The notes: generated from the letters alone by a model not told the origin. 57,066 bases of DNA from an uncultured Bacteroidales bacterium (GCA_944326235.1 CALVDH010000018.1:1-57066), one strand, 5' to 3'. Numbered from the stretch's first letter, positions 33,065 through 43,779 are shown. Numbers and translations: made by a program.

Positions 33065-36000
33065 TTACAATTTCTGTATCAAGTTATATGCACCCTCGAT
33101 TGTTTTCACATTTTTGACCGTAATGTAGAGCTTGTCGTTGTTTTCCTTGAGCATGTACCGTCCTGCGTCCTTATGCTGGATAGTCTTGATAATATCCGAG
33201 AAACGGCTGCTCCGGTAGAATGGAGACATCGAATTGGATATGAAATACATTACCAGTGTTCCGTTCTTCAGGACTATCTTCTCGAAACCCCTCTCGCGGG
33301 CGGCCATTCTCAGCCGCACCACAAAGACAAGCTGCTTGAATTCCTCCGGAATAGGACCGAAACGGTCTTCGATATCAGCGATAAAGCGCTGCAGGGACGC
33401 CTCGTCGGAGATGGAGTCCAGTTCTTTGTAGAGCCGTATCTTCTCCGCCGTAATATTAATATAGGTATCAGGTATGAGTATCTCCAGGTCCGTATCCACA
33501 ACACAGTCGGTTACATACACACCTTCCTCCTCCTTGCGGCCGGGCAGGTCCGCCACAGTACCCTTGATCTCCTCGAAAGCCTCCGCCAGGATACGCTGAT
33601 ACGTCTCAAAGCCCATTTCAGCGATATATCCGCTCTGCTCGGCTCCCAGCATATTGCCCATGCCGCGGATGTCCAGGTCCCTCATCGCTATGTTGAAACC
33701 GCTTCCCAGATCTGAGAACGCCTCTATGGCGTCGAGCCTCCGCCTTGCATCGTCCGAGAGGGAGGTCATGGGAGGTACTATCAGGTAGCAGTAAGCCTTG
33801 CGGCTGGAGCGCCCTACCCTTCCGCGCAGCTGATGAAGATCGCTGAGGCCATAATTCTGAGCCTGGTTGATTATGATAGTGTTGGTGTTCGGAATGTCTA
33901 TTCCGTTCTCAATGATGGTGGTGGCTATGAGCACGTCGTAGTCTCCCGACATATATTCGATTATCTTATTCTCCAGCACCTTGGGCTCCATCTGACCGTG
34001 TGCCACGCATGTCTTGATACCCGGGACTATCCTGCGGATGATGTCCTCTACCTCGTATATGTCCTGAACCCGGTTATGTACGAAGAACACCTGGCCTCCG
34101 CGTCCTGTTTCCTCATTGATTATGTCCCTTATCGTATCCTCGTTGAAATCTATGATTTCGGTCTGAATCGGAAGCCGGTTGGGCGGAGGTGTATTGATGA
34201 TGGAAAGGTCCCTGGCACCCAGCAAGGAGAACTGAAGAGTCCTGGGAATAGGAGTGGCCGTAAGGGTAAGAGTATCGACCGAAAGTTTCAGATGCCTGAG
34301 CGCCTCCTTGGCCGCCACACCGAATTTCTGCTCCTCGTCGATGATAAGCAGCCCCAGGTCCTTGAAGGCTATGCTTTTCCCCAGAAGACGGTGAGTACCT
34401 ATTATAATATCTATCTTGCCGTTCCTGAGTCTCTCAGTTATATCGGAAACTTCCTTGGGAGTTCTAAGACGGCTTATATAGTCTATGTTGCAGGGAAAAT
34501 TCCTGAGTCTGTCCTTGAACGTATTGTAATGCTGGAGAGCCAGTATGGTGGTCGGAACCAGGACAGCCACCTGCTTGCTGTCCGCCACAGCCTTGAAAGC
34601 CGCCCGCATAGCCACCTCGGTCTTTCCGAAACCTACGTCTCCGCAGACCAGCCGGTCCATGGGCCAGCTGCTTTCCATATCCTTCTTTACAGCCTCCACT
34701 GCCTTGATCTGATCCGGTGTCTCCTCATACTGGAAAGAAGACTCGAACTCCTGCTGAAGGAAAGAATCAGGACTGAACGCAAACCCCTTCGCCACTCTTC
34801 TCTGCGAATAAAGCCTGATAAGGTCCTCGGCTATATCCTTGACTTTGGACTTGGCGCTGCTTTTCAGCCTTTCCCAGTTGCCGGTACCAAGCTTATTGAT
34901 CTTCGGAGGCTTGGTCGAATCACCGGAACGGTACTTGGATATACGGTGCAGACCGTGAACCGAGACGAAGAGGACATCATTGTCCCTGTATATAAGTTTT
35001 ATAGCCTCCTGCACCTTACCGTTGATACGGTTCTTGACCAGTCCGCCGAATCTTCCGATTCCATGGTCAATATGTACGATATAATCTCCCTCCTTGAAAG
35101 AATTGATGTCATTCATCGTCAGCCTCTCGCTTCTCTCGACTGTTCTCTTCAAGCGGATTCTGCGGTACCTGTCAAATATCTGATGGTCAGTATACAGGCA
35201 TATTTTCCCGTCATGGTCAATGAATCCTTCCTGGATAGTATATTCCATGTAATTGAGAGACAGGTCATAAGATGAGAAGATATTGCGCAGCCTCTCTATC
35301 TGGCTGCGGTTCTCGCTCATGATATACACGGCATAGCCTCCTTCCCGGCGGGACTTTATATCAGATGCCAGAAGCTCGAAATTTTTGTTGAACGCCGGCT
35401 GGGGAGAGGTGTTGAACTCTATTCTCTGTACAACATCTGTCCGGCTGTACAGGGGAGACAGATAAACCTGCCTGTGCTCCTGACCCTGGATTCCTTCTTC
35501 CTGGAAATCCTCCAGTCCCGAAATCCATATTACGGAATCCTCCGGCAAGGAAGCATATATCGGATGCCCTCCGTCGTGTGTTTCCTTGCCTTCCTTAGAT
35601 TCTTCGGTCATGCTGGGATAGATGTTAAGGATATCCAGTTCCTCCCCTACCGTATGCTGCGTATTGACATCGAACATACGGATGGTATCTATCTCGTCAC
35701 CGAAGAAATCCAAGCGATACGGCCTGTCATTACTGTACGAGAACACATCGATGATACCTCCCCTTACTGCATACTCCCCTGGCCTGGACACAAAATCCAC
35801 CCTTGAGAAACCCATACCGTAAAGGTCGTCCTGAAGCTTTTCAAATGGAAATGCGGCTCCTTTCGACACTCTCAGCACAGCATCCTCAATCTGATTTCTG
35901 TCCGGTATATTCTCCTCAACTGATTCCTTGTAACCCACTATAATAAGGTAGTCCCCCTTATATCTTCCATCGCTATAATCCTCCAAGGCACTGACAGCCG

Positions 36001-36310
36001 CTGTTCTCTGCACCTTGGCCGACATATCCTTCATGGTTCCCTTAACCGTCCTTACATCAGAGGGCGGAAAGAAATACACATGCTCATCACCTTTTATATT
36101 ATACAGATCATTGACACATGCCGCAGCATCATCCTTACCCCCAAGCACTACCAGATGTACTCCACTATTTATACTGTCTGCTATTGCAAAAGCCTTAGCC
36201 GATGAGTACAAGCCACTTACCTCCACCTTACCGGCTCCATTACCATTCACTGCCTTACGCAGAGCAGCCAGACTCTCAGTTTTCAACAATCCATCTATTT
36301 TTCGGTTCAT
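33065..36310 (-). CDS. mfd: Transcription-repair coupling factor Mfd
   Basis: 1081 residues. ATP-driven translocase that removes RNA polymerase stalled at DNA damage and recruits UvrA. Layout: UvrB-homology region (1-400), RNA-polymerase-interacting domain (FKEGDYIVHIDHGIGRFGGL), helicase motor (Walker A CGDVGFGKTEVAMRA, Walker B LLIIDEEQKFGV, TLTATPIPRT, and LHQLRGRVGRS motif VI) and the C-terminal TRCF domain. The frame is open to 36412; the ATG at 36310 matches the family N-terminus (start of UvrB-like region). Divergent from ruvB across a 281-base AT-rich gap. Confidence 0.97.
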   Translation of the reverse strand: MNRKIDGLLKTESLAALRKAVNGNGAGKVEVSGLYSSAKAFAIADSINSGVHLVVLGGKDDAAACVNDLYNIKGDEHVYFFPPSDVRTVKGTMKDMSAKVQRTAAVSALEDYSDGRYKGDYLIIVGYKESVEENIPDRNQIEDAVLRVSKGAAFPFEKLQDDLYGMGFSRVDFVSRPGEYAVRGGIIDVFSYSNDRPYRLDFFGDEIDTIRMFDVNTQHTVGEELDILNIYPSMTEESKEGKETHDGGHPIYASLPEDSVIWISGLEDFQEEGIQGQEHRQVYLSPLYSRTDVVQRIEFNTSPQPAFNKNFELLASDIKSRREGGYAVYIMSENRSQIERLRNIFSSYDLSLNYMEYTIQEGFIDHDGKICLYTDHQIFDRYRRIRLKRTVERSERLTMNDINSFKEGDYIVHIDHGIGRFGGLVKNRINGKVQEAIKLIYRDNDVLFVSVHGLHRISKYRSGDSTKPPKINKLGTGNWERLKSSAKSKVKDIAEDLIRLYSQRRVAKGFAFSPDSFLQQEFESSFQYEETPDQIKAVEAVKKDMESSWPMDRLVCGDVGFGKTEVAMRAAFKAVADSKQVAVLVPTTILALQHYNTFKDRLRNFPCNIDYISRLRTPKEVSDITERLRNGKIDIIIGTHRLLGKSIAFKDLGLLIIDEEQKFGVAAKEALRHLKLSVDTLTLTATPIPRTLQFSLLGARDLSIINTPPPNRLPIQTEIIDFNEDTIRDIINEETGRGGQVFFVHNRVQDIYEVEDIIRRIVPGIKTCVAHGQMEPKVLENKIIEYMSGDYDVLIATTIIENGIDIPNTNTIIINQAQNYGLSDLHQLRGRVGRSSRKAYCYLIVPPMTSLSDDARRRLDAIEAFSDLGSGFNIAMRDLDIRGMGNMLGAEQSGYIAEMGFETYQRILAEAFEEIKGTVADLPGRKEEEGVYVTDCVVDTDLEILIPDTYINITAEKIRLYKELDSISDEASLQRFIADIEDRFGPIPEEFKQLVFVVRLRMAARERGFEKIVLKNGTLVMYFISNSMSPFYRSSRFSDIIKTIQHKDAGRYMLKENNDKLYITVKNVKTIEGAYNLIQKL

Positions 36311-36427
36311 ATCCTTTCGATAACCTTGTTTATATCTTATGATAACTTTTTTTCTTTTTTTAAAAATTCTGTATACGGAATGACATATTCTAATTTCAAA
36401 ATTATCGCTCAAAAAGTTTTCTAAAAT

Positions 36428-36513
36428 TTATCAGAAAGTTTTCAACATCTTATCATCATTCCCCGGCATTTCTAAACCCGTTAATACTGTGCACATAACA
36501 TCACTTATCAACA
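36428..36513. repeat. Phased TTATC-type short repeats between mfd and ruvB
   Basis: TTATCAGAA (36428), TTTTCAACA (36439), TTATCATCA (36450) and TTATCAACA (36505) lie on the plus strand at spacings of 11, 11 and 55 bases, all multiples of 11. They resemble DnaA boxes (TTATCCACA) with one to three mismatches. The rest of the 281-base gap (36311-36591) is AT-rich and also holds the ruvB -7 box and presumably the mfd promoter. Confidence 0.45.
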
Positions 36514-36563
36514 TATCGACAGGCATATATAATATTAATTTCTCTTAAAAATTAGTAAAGTAT

Positions 36564-36571
36564 TATATTTG
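36564..36571 (+). promoter_or_regulatory. Predicted -7 box of ruvB
   Basis: TATATTTG, with the preferred ATG 21 bases downstream. Confidence 0.5.
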
Positions 36572-36591
36572 TAATCTTGTTTGCAAACGGT

Positions 36592-37620
36592 ATGAAGAAC
36601 GAAGATTTTGATGCCAGGGCACAAAGTTCGGCCAAAGATAGCGATTTTGAAGGAAAAATACGCCCGCAGGATTTCGGGGAATTTTCCGGACAGGACAAAA
36701 TTATCGAAAATCTCAAGATTTTCGTCAAGGCCGCCATGCTCCGCGGTGAGGCCCTGGACCATATATTGCTTCACGGACCTCCGGGACTTGGTAAGACCAC
36801 ACTGGCTCATATTGTGGCAAATGAGCTGGGAGTCAATATGAAAATAACCTCCGGACCCATACTTGACAAGCCCGGTGACCTGGCCGGTCTGCTTACAGGA
36901 CTGGAGGAGGGAGACGTACTTTTCATAGACGAGATACACAGGCTTTCGCATGTGGTGGAGGAGTACCTGTATTCGGCGATGGAAGACTTTACTATCGATA
37001 TCATGATAGACAAGGGTCCGGGCGCCAGGTCAGTGCAGATAGGTCTGAACCGTTTTACTCTCATCGGAGCCACGACCAGGAGCGGACTCATAACGGCTCC
37101 CCTCAGGGCCAGGTTCGGCATAACCGCACATCTGGAATACTATGATGCGCCGGTCCTGCGGAATATCATTGTACGCAGCGCCAGGATACTGAATATAGAG
37201 ATAGAGGACAGGGCCGCCATGGAGATAGCCATGAGGAGCCGCGGAACGCCGCGTATAGCCAACTCGCTTCTCCGCAGGGTCAGGGATTTCGCTCAGGTGA
37301 AGGGTTCAGGCTACATCGACCTGGAGATAGCCTCATACGCCCTCGATGCTCTCAATATCGACAAGCGAGGGCTGGACTCCATCGACAACAAGATACTCAA
37401 CACCATTATCTATAAGTTCAAGGGAGGTCCCGTAGGGCTCGGTACCATAGCGACTGCGGTAGGAGAGGATCCGGGTACAGTCGAGGAGGTGTATGAGCCT
37501 TATCTCATCAAAGAGGGCTTTATTCACAGAACACCGCGGGGCAGGGAGGCTACCGATTTGGCTTACAGTCATCTCGGAGTGGACCGCTATGCACCTGATA
37601 CATTATTTCAGCAGCTATGA
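36592..37620 (+). CDS. ruvB: Holliday junction ATP-dependent DNA helicase RuvB
   Basis: 342 residues. The ring-shaped motor that drives branch migration of Holliday junctions with RuvA (53180-53761). Visible: [14 protein letters not shown] near the N-terminus, Walker [15 protein letters not shown], Walker [11 protein letters not shown], sensor 1 [10 protein letters not shown] and the arginine finger region PLRARFGI, then the winged-helix C-terminus [20 protein letters not shown] at 36577 could extend it by five residues but the ATG at 36592 is preferred. Its stop overlaps the glycosyltransferase start by four bases (ATGA), so the latter is translationally coupled. Confidence 0.97.
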   Translation: MKNEDFDARAQSSAKDSDFEGKIRPQDFGEFSGQDKIIENLKIFVKAAMLRGEALDHILLHGPPGLGKTTLAHIVANELGVNMKITSGPILDKPGDLAGLLTGLEEGDVLFIDEIHRLSHVVEEYLYSAMEDFTIDIMIDKGPGARSVQIGLNRFTLIGATTRSGLITAPLRARFGITAHLEYYDAPVLRNIIVRSARILNIEIEDRAAMEIAMRSRGTPRIANSLLRRVRDFAQVKGSGYIDLEIASYALDALNIDKRGLDSIDNKILNTIIYKFKGGPVGLGTIATAVGEDPGTVEEVYEPYLIKEGFIHRTPRGREATDLAYSHLGVDRYAPDTLFQQL

Positions 37621-38732
37621 AGGTACTGATGACAGCGGATGCCCGCAGTATTCATACCCGCAGATGGGCTGTATCCCTTAAAGAAAGGGGTGTGGATATT
37701 GTTTTGTATTCACTTTACCCCTCGCCTGATGATTTTTTTGAGGAACATGGAATAAGACTCTATGTATTCGATTTATTTACATACAAGTCGGATAAGGGAC
37801 TGAAAGCCGCAGCAGGGATGCTCCTGAAGCATTGGAAAGCTGTAGATGATCTTAAGACTGTAATCAGAATCGAGGCCCCGGATATCCTGCATGCCCACTA
37901 TGCGACCAGTTTCGGGTTGGTTGCCGCACTTACTGGTTTTCATCCGTTTATTATATCGGTGTGGGGCAGTGATGTGTATGAGTTTCCCTATCTGTCTCCT
38001 ATTAATGAAAAAGCGCTGAGATATATTTTCCGAAAGGCAGACAACATTCTTTCCACTAGTTATGCCATGGCACGGCAGACTGCTAATTTCACAGAAAAAT
38101 TAATATCTATTACGCCATTCGGGGTGGATACTTCTATTTTTAAGAAGTCTGAAAAATGCGGTCCGGGTGAGGGCAGGTTTGTCGTCGGTAACGTGAAGAC
38201 TCTGGAACCGAAATATGGTATAGATGTTTTGATTAAGGCCTTTAAGATCGTAAAGGAGAGAAATGAGGTTTTGGATCCGAAACTGGTTATAATCGGTGAT
38301 GGTCGGTGTAGGGAAGAATATGAGAGACTTACTGAGGATTTGGAGATATCCCGGAATGTCGAGTTTGTAGGAAAGATTCCGAATCATGAGCTGCCGCAGT
38401 GGTACAATTCATTTTCAGTAGCTGTATCATTGTCCAGAAGTGAGAGTTTCGGAGTTGTTGCAGTAGAGGCCATGGCCTGTGGATGCCCTGTGGTGGTTTC
38501 AGATGCAGATGGTTTTAAGGAGGTGGTTCTTAATGGAGTTACCGGATTGATAGTTCCAAGAAATGAACCGGAGATGGCCGCTGTGGCAATTCAGAAATTT
38601 ATAGATAATCCTGATTTGAGGGAAAGATTGGGAGACAAAGGCATACAGCATGTGAAAGAGCTGTATTCATGGGATGACAATGTTGCAACAATGATAAGTA
38701 TCTATTCTGATGTCAGAAAATTTAAAAGCTAA
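37617..38732 (+). CDS. Glycosyltransferase family 4-type (GT-B)
   Basis: 371 residues. GT-B layout: N-terminal acceptor domain with [13 protein letters not shown], then the nucleotide-sugar half with [28 protein letters not shown] and the EX7E-type motif [20 protein letters not shown]. It would add a sugar from a nucleotide donor to a lipid-linked glycan or lipid A core at the inner membrane. It overlaps ruvB by four bases and the flippase gene by 23, forming a tight three-gene unit. Base composition is more AT-rich than ruvB. Donor and acceptor cannot be told. Confidence 0.9.
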   Translation: MKVLMTADARSIHTRRWAVSLKERGVDIVLYSLYPSPDDFFEEHGIRLYVFDLFTYKSDKGLKAAAGMLLKHWKAVDDLKTVIRIEAPDILHAHYATSFGLVAALTGFHPFIISVWGSDVYEFPYLSPINEKALRYIFRKADNILSTSYAMARQTANFTEKLISITPFGVDTSIFKKSEKCGPGEGRFVVGNVKTLEPKYGIDVLIKAFKIVKERNEVLDPKLVIIGDGRCREEYERLTEDLEISRNVEFVGKIPNHELPQWYNSFSVAVSLSRSESFGVVAVEAMACGCPVVVSDADGFKEVVLNGVTGLIVPRNEPEMAAVAIQKFIDNPDLRERLGDKGIQHVKELYSWDDNVATMISIYSDVRKFKS

Positions 38733-40179
38733 GACGGCCAAAGGTGTAGGCTGGGGATTTGCGGAGAATATCCTCGGATCGGGCATACTGGCTGTGGCCA
38801 ATATAGTCCTGGCCCGTATTCTGTCGCCTTCTGACTTCGGAATCATAGGTATGACCGCTATCTTTCTCACTCTGTCTACATCTTTAGTGGACAGTGGTTT
38901 TACTGGTGCCCTTACCAGAAAAAAGGAAGTAAGCAATGCAGATCTGAATACAGTTTTCTATTTCAATCTACTGGTAAGTGTGCTTCTTTACGCAGTGCTG
39001 TATTTATGCGCTCCGGCCATATCCCGTTTTTTCTCACAGGATATCCTTATACCGGTAATAAGGATTCTGAGTCTGTCACTTGTCATAAATGCTCTCGGAA
39101 TAGTCCAGAAAGTGCTTTTTGTCAGACGTCTGGATTTCCGCACTCAGGCATGGATATCACTCAGTGCTTCAGTTACATCAGGTGTTCTTTCCATAGTTGC
39201 GGCGGTGGCCGGTTATGGAGTCTGGAGTCTGGTAGTCCTGCAGTTGTCCCGTCTGGCTGTCAACTCCCTTCTTTTATGGACAGTGTCCGGCTGGCATCCC
39301 GGTCTGGGATTTTCCATGAAGAGTTTCAGGGAGATGTTTTCATTCGGTGGCCGGCTGCTTATAACTTCTATAGTAAGTACTCTGTGGAGCGAGATGTATT
39401 CTTTTATTATCGGCAAGCTGTATGCACCGTCCGTCCTGGGTCAGTTCTCCAGAGCCGAGAAAGTCAAGGGAATGGTCACATCCAACGTGAGTATGGTAAT
39501 GCAGAGGGTAAGTTATCCCGTACTGGCTTCCATACAGGATGAAAGGCAGAGGCAATGTCATGTGTACCGTAAAATTCTTAAAACAACAGTTCTCATCTCC
39601 TTTACAGCCGTCCTCGGTCTGTGGGCCGTGGCCGGTCCGTTTATGATTACCGTTTTCGGTGACCAGTGGCTGCCTGCAGTGGAGTATCTCCGGATACTGT
39701 GCTTCTCAGGTCTTTTTCTGCCTCTCATGATATGCAGTGCCAATGTCATCAATGCAGACGGACGTTCTGACATTACCCTGTTGTTGGAGATTATAAAGAC
39801 CCTGATGGCCCTGATACCGGTGGGTTTCGGTATATTTTTCGGAATAGAGGCCCTGCTTTGGTCCATGACAGGAACCTATGCGGTCCTTTATCTGATACAT
39901 GCGGTCTATGTATCCCGAATCATTTCCTACAGCGTGCTCTCCCAACTCAGGGACATCCTTCCTGTATTCATAGTGTCGGCACTGATGGCTTTCTGTGTCA
40001 ATCTGCTGAATATGCTTGAGCTCCGCCCCTGGATTCTTCTTATAATTCAGGTCGTCTCGGGTGCGGGTATGATTGTATTTATTTATGAATTAATTTATAA
40101 AAATGAAGAATACCGGGATATCCGGAATGAGCTTATAAAACAATTCAGGAGGATACTATGTCCAGGCAAGTCTCAATAA
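38710..40179 (+). CDS. MOP-family polysaccharide flippase (Wzx/PST type)
   Basis: 489 residues with about twelve to fourteen membrane segments. Typical start GVGWGFAENILGSGILAVANIVLARILSP with GIIGM, as in WzxC-like members of the polysaccharide transport family (PF13440). It should flip lipid-linked oligosaccharide across the inner membrane. It overlaps glycosyltransferase genes on both sides (23 and 22 bases), so the three products are likely made together and act in one pathway. No polymerase or ligase gene is nearby. Confidence 0.9.
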   Translation: MSENLKAKTAKGVGWGFAENILGSGILAVANIVLARILSPSDFGIIGMTAIFLTLSTSLVDSGFTGALTRKKEVSNADLNTVFYFNLLVSVLLYAVLYLCAPAISRFFSQDILIPVIRILSLSLVINALGIVQKVLFVRRLDFRTQAWISLSASVTSGVLSIVAAVAGYGVWSLVVLQLSRLAVNSLLLWTVSGWHPGLGFSMKSFREMFSFGGRLLITSIVSTLWSEMYSFIIGKLYAPSVLGQFSRAEKVKGMVTSNVSMVMQRVSYPVLASIQDERQRQCHVYRKILKTTVLISFTAVLGLWAVAGPFMITVFGDQWLPAVEYLRILCFSGLFLPLMICSANVINADGRSDITLLLEIIKTLMALIPVGFGIFFGIEALLWSMTGTYAVLYLIHAVYVSRIISYSVLSQLRDILPVFIVSALMAFCVNLLNMLELRPWILLIIQVVSGAGMIVFIYELIYKNEEYRDIRNELIKQFRRILCPGKSQ

Positions 40180-40973
40180 TAATAGTCAATTACAATACAG
40201 GCAGCCTCCTGTATAATTGTCTTGAAAGTATAAGGACCCATGTTTCTTCGGATTACGAGGTGATAGTGGTGGACAATGCGTCTACTGACGGGTCAATGGA
40301 CCGATGTGCCTCCTTTGCGGATGATTCCCGTTTTGTTTTCCTTCCCCAGTCTGAGAATTATGGGTTTGCCAAAGCCAACAATATAGGAGCCGCTCATTCA
40401 ACAGGACGCATGCTGCATTTTCTCAATCCGGATACCGAGGTCAGCGCCGGTATGGATGATGACTACAGGCAGGCTCTCGCTTTTCCTGAAAAAGTGTACG
40501 TCAACCCTCTTCAGAATCCTGACGGCTCTGTCGAGAACAGGCCCATGCCGCTGCCGTTGATACGCGACATGTTTTTCTGGTATGCGAGGCGCTCCCGTGC
40601 GAGAGTGTGGTACAGAGGTGCCTCTGTCATTATTTCCAGGGATAATTTTCTGCGTGCCGGCCGGTGGTCCGAGGATTATTTCATGTATGCGGAGGACCTG
40701 GATTTCTTTTATTCTTTGTGGTTGAGTAATATCGAAGTATGTCTGACCGGTTCGGTGATATTTCATCTCGGCGGCGGCAGCAGTTCCAGGAGGTGGACAA
40801 GTCTGGAGAGAGAAGTAGTAGTACAGCGTTCCACACGCAAGTTTTACCGCAAATACTTTTCTAATTTTCAGTATGTTACCATAAAGATATACTTCATTTT
40901 CCACTACCTTCTGAAAAATCCCCGCAGGGTTCCCCAGGACATCAGGGCCTGGATGTTAAGCAGTAAACGCTGA
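40158..40973 (+). CDS. Glycosyltransferase family 2
   Basis: 271 residues, GT-A fold: VSIIIVNYNTGSLLYNCLESI, then VIVVDNASTDGS, the DXD-like Asp in FLNPDTEV and the acceptor-side SEDYFMYAEDLDFFYSLW. Members like this (rhamnosyltransferase-like) add a sugar in O-antigen or exopolysaccharide synthesis. It ends the three-gene unit begun at 37617; frdA follows with its own promoter. Start overlaps the flippase end by 22 bases. Confidence 0.9.
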   Translation: MSRQVSIIIVNYNTGSLLYNCLESIRTHVSSDYEVIVVDNASTDGSMDRCASFADDSRFVFLPQSENYGFAKANNIGAAHSTGRMLHFLNPDTEVSAGMDDDYRQALAFPEKVYVNPLQNPDGSVENRPMPLPLIRDMFFWYARRSRARVWYRGASVIISRDNFLRAGRWSEDYFMYAEDLDFFYSLWLSNIEVCLTGSVIFHLGGGSSSRRWTSLEREVVVQRSTRKFYRKYFSNFQYVTIKIYFIFHYLLKNPRRVPQDIRAWMLSSKR

Positions 40974-40976
40974 AAG

Positions 40977-41009
40977 TTTTGCAAAAGTGCTGAAAAGTGA
41001 GTAAAATTG
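40977..41009 (+). promoter_or_regulatory. Predicted promoter of frdA
   Basis: TTTTG at 40977-40981 and TAAAATTG at 41002-41009 are 20 bases apart, close to the Bacteroidota -33/-7 pattern. The ATG lies 28 bases after the -7 box. Confidence 0.5.
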
Positions 41010-41037
41010 CACCAAATTTTAATTCTATTGATACATT

Positions 41038-42984
41038 ATGGAGGATAAGTTAATTTCCAAAGTACCCGAAGGTCCTTTGGCTGAAAAATGGACTAAGCAT
41101 AAAGCCGCTATCCGTGTTGTCAGCCCTGCCAATAAAAGAAAGCTGGACATTATCGTAATCGGTACCGGTCTTGGTGGAGCCTCGGCAGCCGCAACTCTCG
41201 GAGAACTCGGTTATAATGTCAAGATTTTCTGCATCAGTGACTCTCCCCGCCGCGCCCACTCTATCGCAGCGCAGGGAGGTATCAATGCCGCTAAAAATTA
41301 TCAGAACGACAATGACTCCGTGTACCGTCTCTTCTATGATACCATCAAGGGAGGCGACTACCGCAGCAGGGAAGCCAATGTTTACAGGCTTGCGGAAGTC
41401 AGCAATCTGATTATCGACCAGTGCGTAGCACAGGGTGTTCCTTTCGCGAGAGATTACGGTGGACTGCTTGACAACCGCTCCTTCGGAGGTGCCCAGGTCA
41501 GCCGTACTTTCTATGCCCGCGGTCAAACCGGACAGCAGCTCCTTCTCGGAGCATACGCTTCCCTGAACCGTCAGATCGCGAAGGGTACTGTAAAGTCTTA
41601 TCCCCGTCATGAGATGCTTGAGCTCGTTGTTGTAAACGGTGAGGCCCGCGGTATCATTACCCGTAACCTTGTAACCGGTGAGATCGAGCGTTTCGGAGCA
41701 CATGCCGTAGTCCTGGCTTCCGGCGGTTACGGCAACACATATTTCCTTTCTACAAATGCCATGAACTCCAACGGCTCGGCAGCATGGCACTGCTACAAGA
41801 AAGGAGCATACTTCGCCAATCCCTGCTTCGCCCAGATTCACCCTACCTGTATCCCTGTTCATGGTGACCAGCAGTCCAAGCTGACCCTTATGAGTGAGTC
41901 GCTCCGTAATGACGGACGTATCTGGGTTCCGAAGAAGATGGAGGATGTAAAGAAGCTCCGCGCAAAGCAGATAAAGGGCTCTCAGATACCCGAGGAGGAC
42001 CGCGACTACTATCTTGAGCGCCGTTATCCGGCTTTCGGTAATCTTGTTCCCCGTGACGTGGCTTCCCGTGCAGCCAAGGAAAGATGCGATGCCGGCTATG
42101 GTGTCAATGAGACAGGTCTTGCCGTATTCCTGGATTTCTCTTCCGCTATCGCAAGACTCGGCAAGGATGTTATCACTGCCCGTTACGGCAACCTCTTCCA
42201 GATGTACGAGAAGATAACCGGTGTCAATCCCTATGAGGAGCCGATGATGATTTATCCCGCCATCCACTACACCATGGGAGGTATCTGGGTTGACTACAAT
42301 CTCCAGACCACTATCCCCGGTCTGTACGCTATCGGTGAGGCCAATTTCTCCGACCACGGCGGCAACCGTCTCGGAGCTTCCGCCCTCATGCAGGGTCTTG
42401 CGGACGGGTATTTCATCCTGCCTTACACTATCGGGGACTATCTCTCGCATAAGATCCAGGAGCCTAAGGTAAATACCAATACCCCTGAGTTCGACGAGGC
42501 TGAGAAGGCTGTCAAGGAGCGTATCAATTACTTTATCAACAATAAGGGAACCCAGACTGTTGACTACTATCACAAGAAGTTGGGTCATATAATGTGGGAG
42601 AAGGTCGGAATGGCACGTGACAAGAAAGGCCTTGAAGAGGCAATTAAGGAAATTCACGAGCTCCGTGCCCAGTATATGAAGGATGTCTATGTTCCCGGTA
42701 CCAATGAGGAGTTCAACCAGGAGCTTGAAAAGGCTCTCCGTGTGGCGGATTTCTTCGAAATCGGTGAGCTGATGGCCCGTGACGCTCTCAACAGGAACGA
42801 GTCCTGCGGCGGTCATTTCCGTGTGGAGATGCAGACTGCTGACGGCGAGACTCTCCGTGATGACGAGCACTATCAGTACGTCAGTGCATGGGAGTACGCA
42901 GGTGAGGGCAAGGATCCTATTTTCCATAAGGAAGACCTTGTATTTGAGTTTGTAAAGCCTTCAACACGTAACTATAAAGACTAA
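41038..42984 (+). CDS. frdA: Fumarate reductase/succinate dehydrogenase flavoprotein subunit
   Basis: 648 residues. Catalytic subunit interconverting succinate and fumarate; in gut Bacteroidales it mainly reduces fumarate in the route to succinate and propionate. FAD-binding start [26 protein letters not shown]-attachment His in [34 protein letters not shown], active-site Arg/His segments [22 protein letters not shown] and [17 protein letters not shown]. It is the long Bacteroidota/epsilon-type. The matching cytochrome b gene, normally just upstream, is not present. A frame of similar length on the opposite strand is a shadow. Confidence 0.96.
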   Translation: MEDKLISKVPEGPLAEKWTKHKAAIRVVSPANKRKLDIIVIGTGLGGASAAATLGELGYNVKIFCISDSPRRAHSIAAQGGINAAKNYQNDNDSVYRLFYDTIKGGDYRSREANVYRLAEVSNLIIDQCVAQGVPFARDYGGLLDNRSFGGAQVSRTFYARGQTGQQLLLGAYASLNRQIAKGTVKSYPRHEMLELVVVNGEARGIITRNLVTGEIERFGAHAVVLASGGYGNTYFLSTNAMNSNGSAAWHCYKKGAYFANPCFAQIHPTCIPVHGDQQSKLTLMSESLRNDGRIWVPKKMEDVKKLRAKQIKGSQIPEEDRDYYLERRYPAFGNLVPRDVASRAAKERCDAGYGVNETGLAVFLDFSSAIARLGKDVITARYGNLFQMYEKITGVNPYEEPMMIYPAIHYTMGGIWVDYNLQTTIPGLYAIGEANFSDHGGNRLGASALMQGLADGYFILPYTIGDYLSHKIQEPKVNTNTPEFDEAEKAVKERINYFINNKGTQTVDYYHKKLGHIMWEKVGMARDKKGLEEAIKEIHELRAQYMKDVYVPGTNEEFNQELEKALRVADFFEIGELMARDALNRNESCGGHFRVEMQTADGETLRDDEHYQYVSAWEYAGEGKDPIFHKEDLVFEFVKPSTRNYKD

Positions 42985-42999
42985 GGAGGGATATTAATC

Positions 43000-43779
43000 A
43001 TGAATTTTACTTTGAAAGTATGGCGTCAGCAGAACGCCAAAGCAAAAGGCCATTTCGAAACATATAAGGTGTCAAATATCTCACCCGATACCTCTTTTCT
43101 CGAGATGCTCGATATCCTCAACGATCAGCTGATACGTGAGGGCAATGACCCTGTTGCTGTCAACAAGGGTTGCAAGAATTCGGGTCCTATCGCATTCGAC
43201 CACGACTGCCGCGAGGGTATCTGCGGTATGTGCTCGCTCTATATCAACGGTCATCCCCACGGACCTGACAGTGAGATTACTACCTGCCAGCTCCACATGC
43301 GTAAGTTCAAGGACGGCGATACCATCACTATCGAGCCCTGGAGAAGCGCCGGTTTCCCTATCATAAAGGACCTGGTAGTGAACCGCGGTGCCTTTGACAA
43401 GATACTTCAGGCAGGTGGTTTCATCTCCATCAATGCCGGTTCTGCTCAGGATGCGAATGCTATTCCCATTCCCAAGCAGAAGGCTGACGAGAGTATGGAC
43501 GCTGCTGCCTGCGTAGGTTGCGGAGCATGTGTAGCCACCTGTAAGAACGGCTCTGCAATGCTCTTCGTAGCAGCACGTGTAAGTTCGCTCGCACTCCTTC
43601 CTCAGGGACGTCCCGAGGCAGCACGCAGGGCCAAGGCTATGGTGGCCAAGATGGACGAGCTCGGATTCGGTGCCTGCACCAACACCCAGGCATGTCAGAG
43701 CGAGTGCCCTAAGGGTATCACTGTAAGCCACATCGCCCGCCTCAACCGCGAGTTCCTCTGCGCTAAGTTCAAGGACTAG
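43000..43779 (+). CDS. frdB: Fumarate reductase/succinate dehydrogenase iron-sulfur subunit
   Basis: 259 residues. Carries electrons between the membrane quinone/cytochrome subunit and the flavoprotein. Clusters: 2Fe-2S in [10 protein letters not shown], with a fourth Cys in EITTCQL; 4Fe-4S in [11 protein letters not shown] and 3Fe-4S/4Fe-4S in [15 protein letters not shown] Shine-Dalgarno AAGGAGGG lies 10 bases before the ATG, unusually strong for this genome. It lies 15 bases after frdA and is co-transcribed. Confidence 0.96.
   Translation: MNFTLKVWRQQNAKAKGHFETYKVSNISPDTSFLEMLDILNDQLIREGNDPVAVNKGCKNSGPIAFDHDCREGICGMCSLYINGHPHGPDSEITTCQLHMRKFKDGDTITIEPWRSAGFPIIKDLVVNRGAFDKILQAGGFISINAGSAQDANAIPIPKQKADESMDAAACVGCGACVATCKNGSAMLFVAARVSSLALLPQGRPEAARRAKAMVAKMDELGFGACTNTQACQSECPKGITVSHIARLNREFLCAKFKD

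Noticed and set aside
36660..36680. GCAGGATTTCGGGGAA in ruvB resembles the rpn flank repeat CCAGGATTTCGGGGAAA
   Set aside because: It encodes conserved RuvB residues (PQDFGEF) and the match is short, so it is chance.
41050..42927. A 625-codon open frame on the minus strand opposite frdA
   Set aside because: It mirrors a highly conserved gene, has no recognisable domain, and such frames are expected from the codon bias of GC-rich genes.
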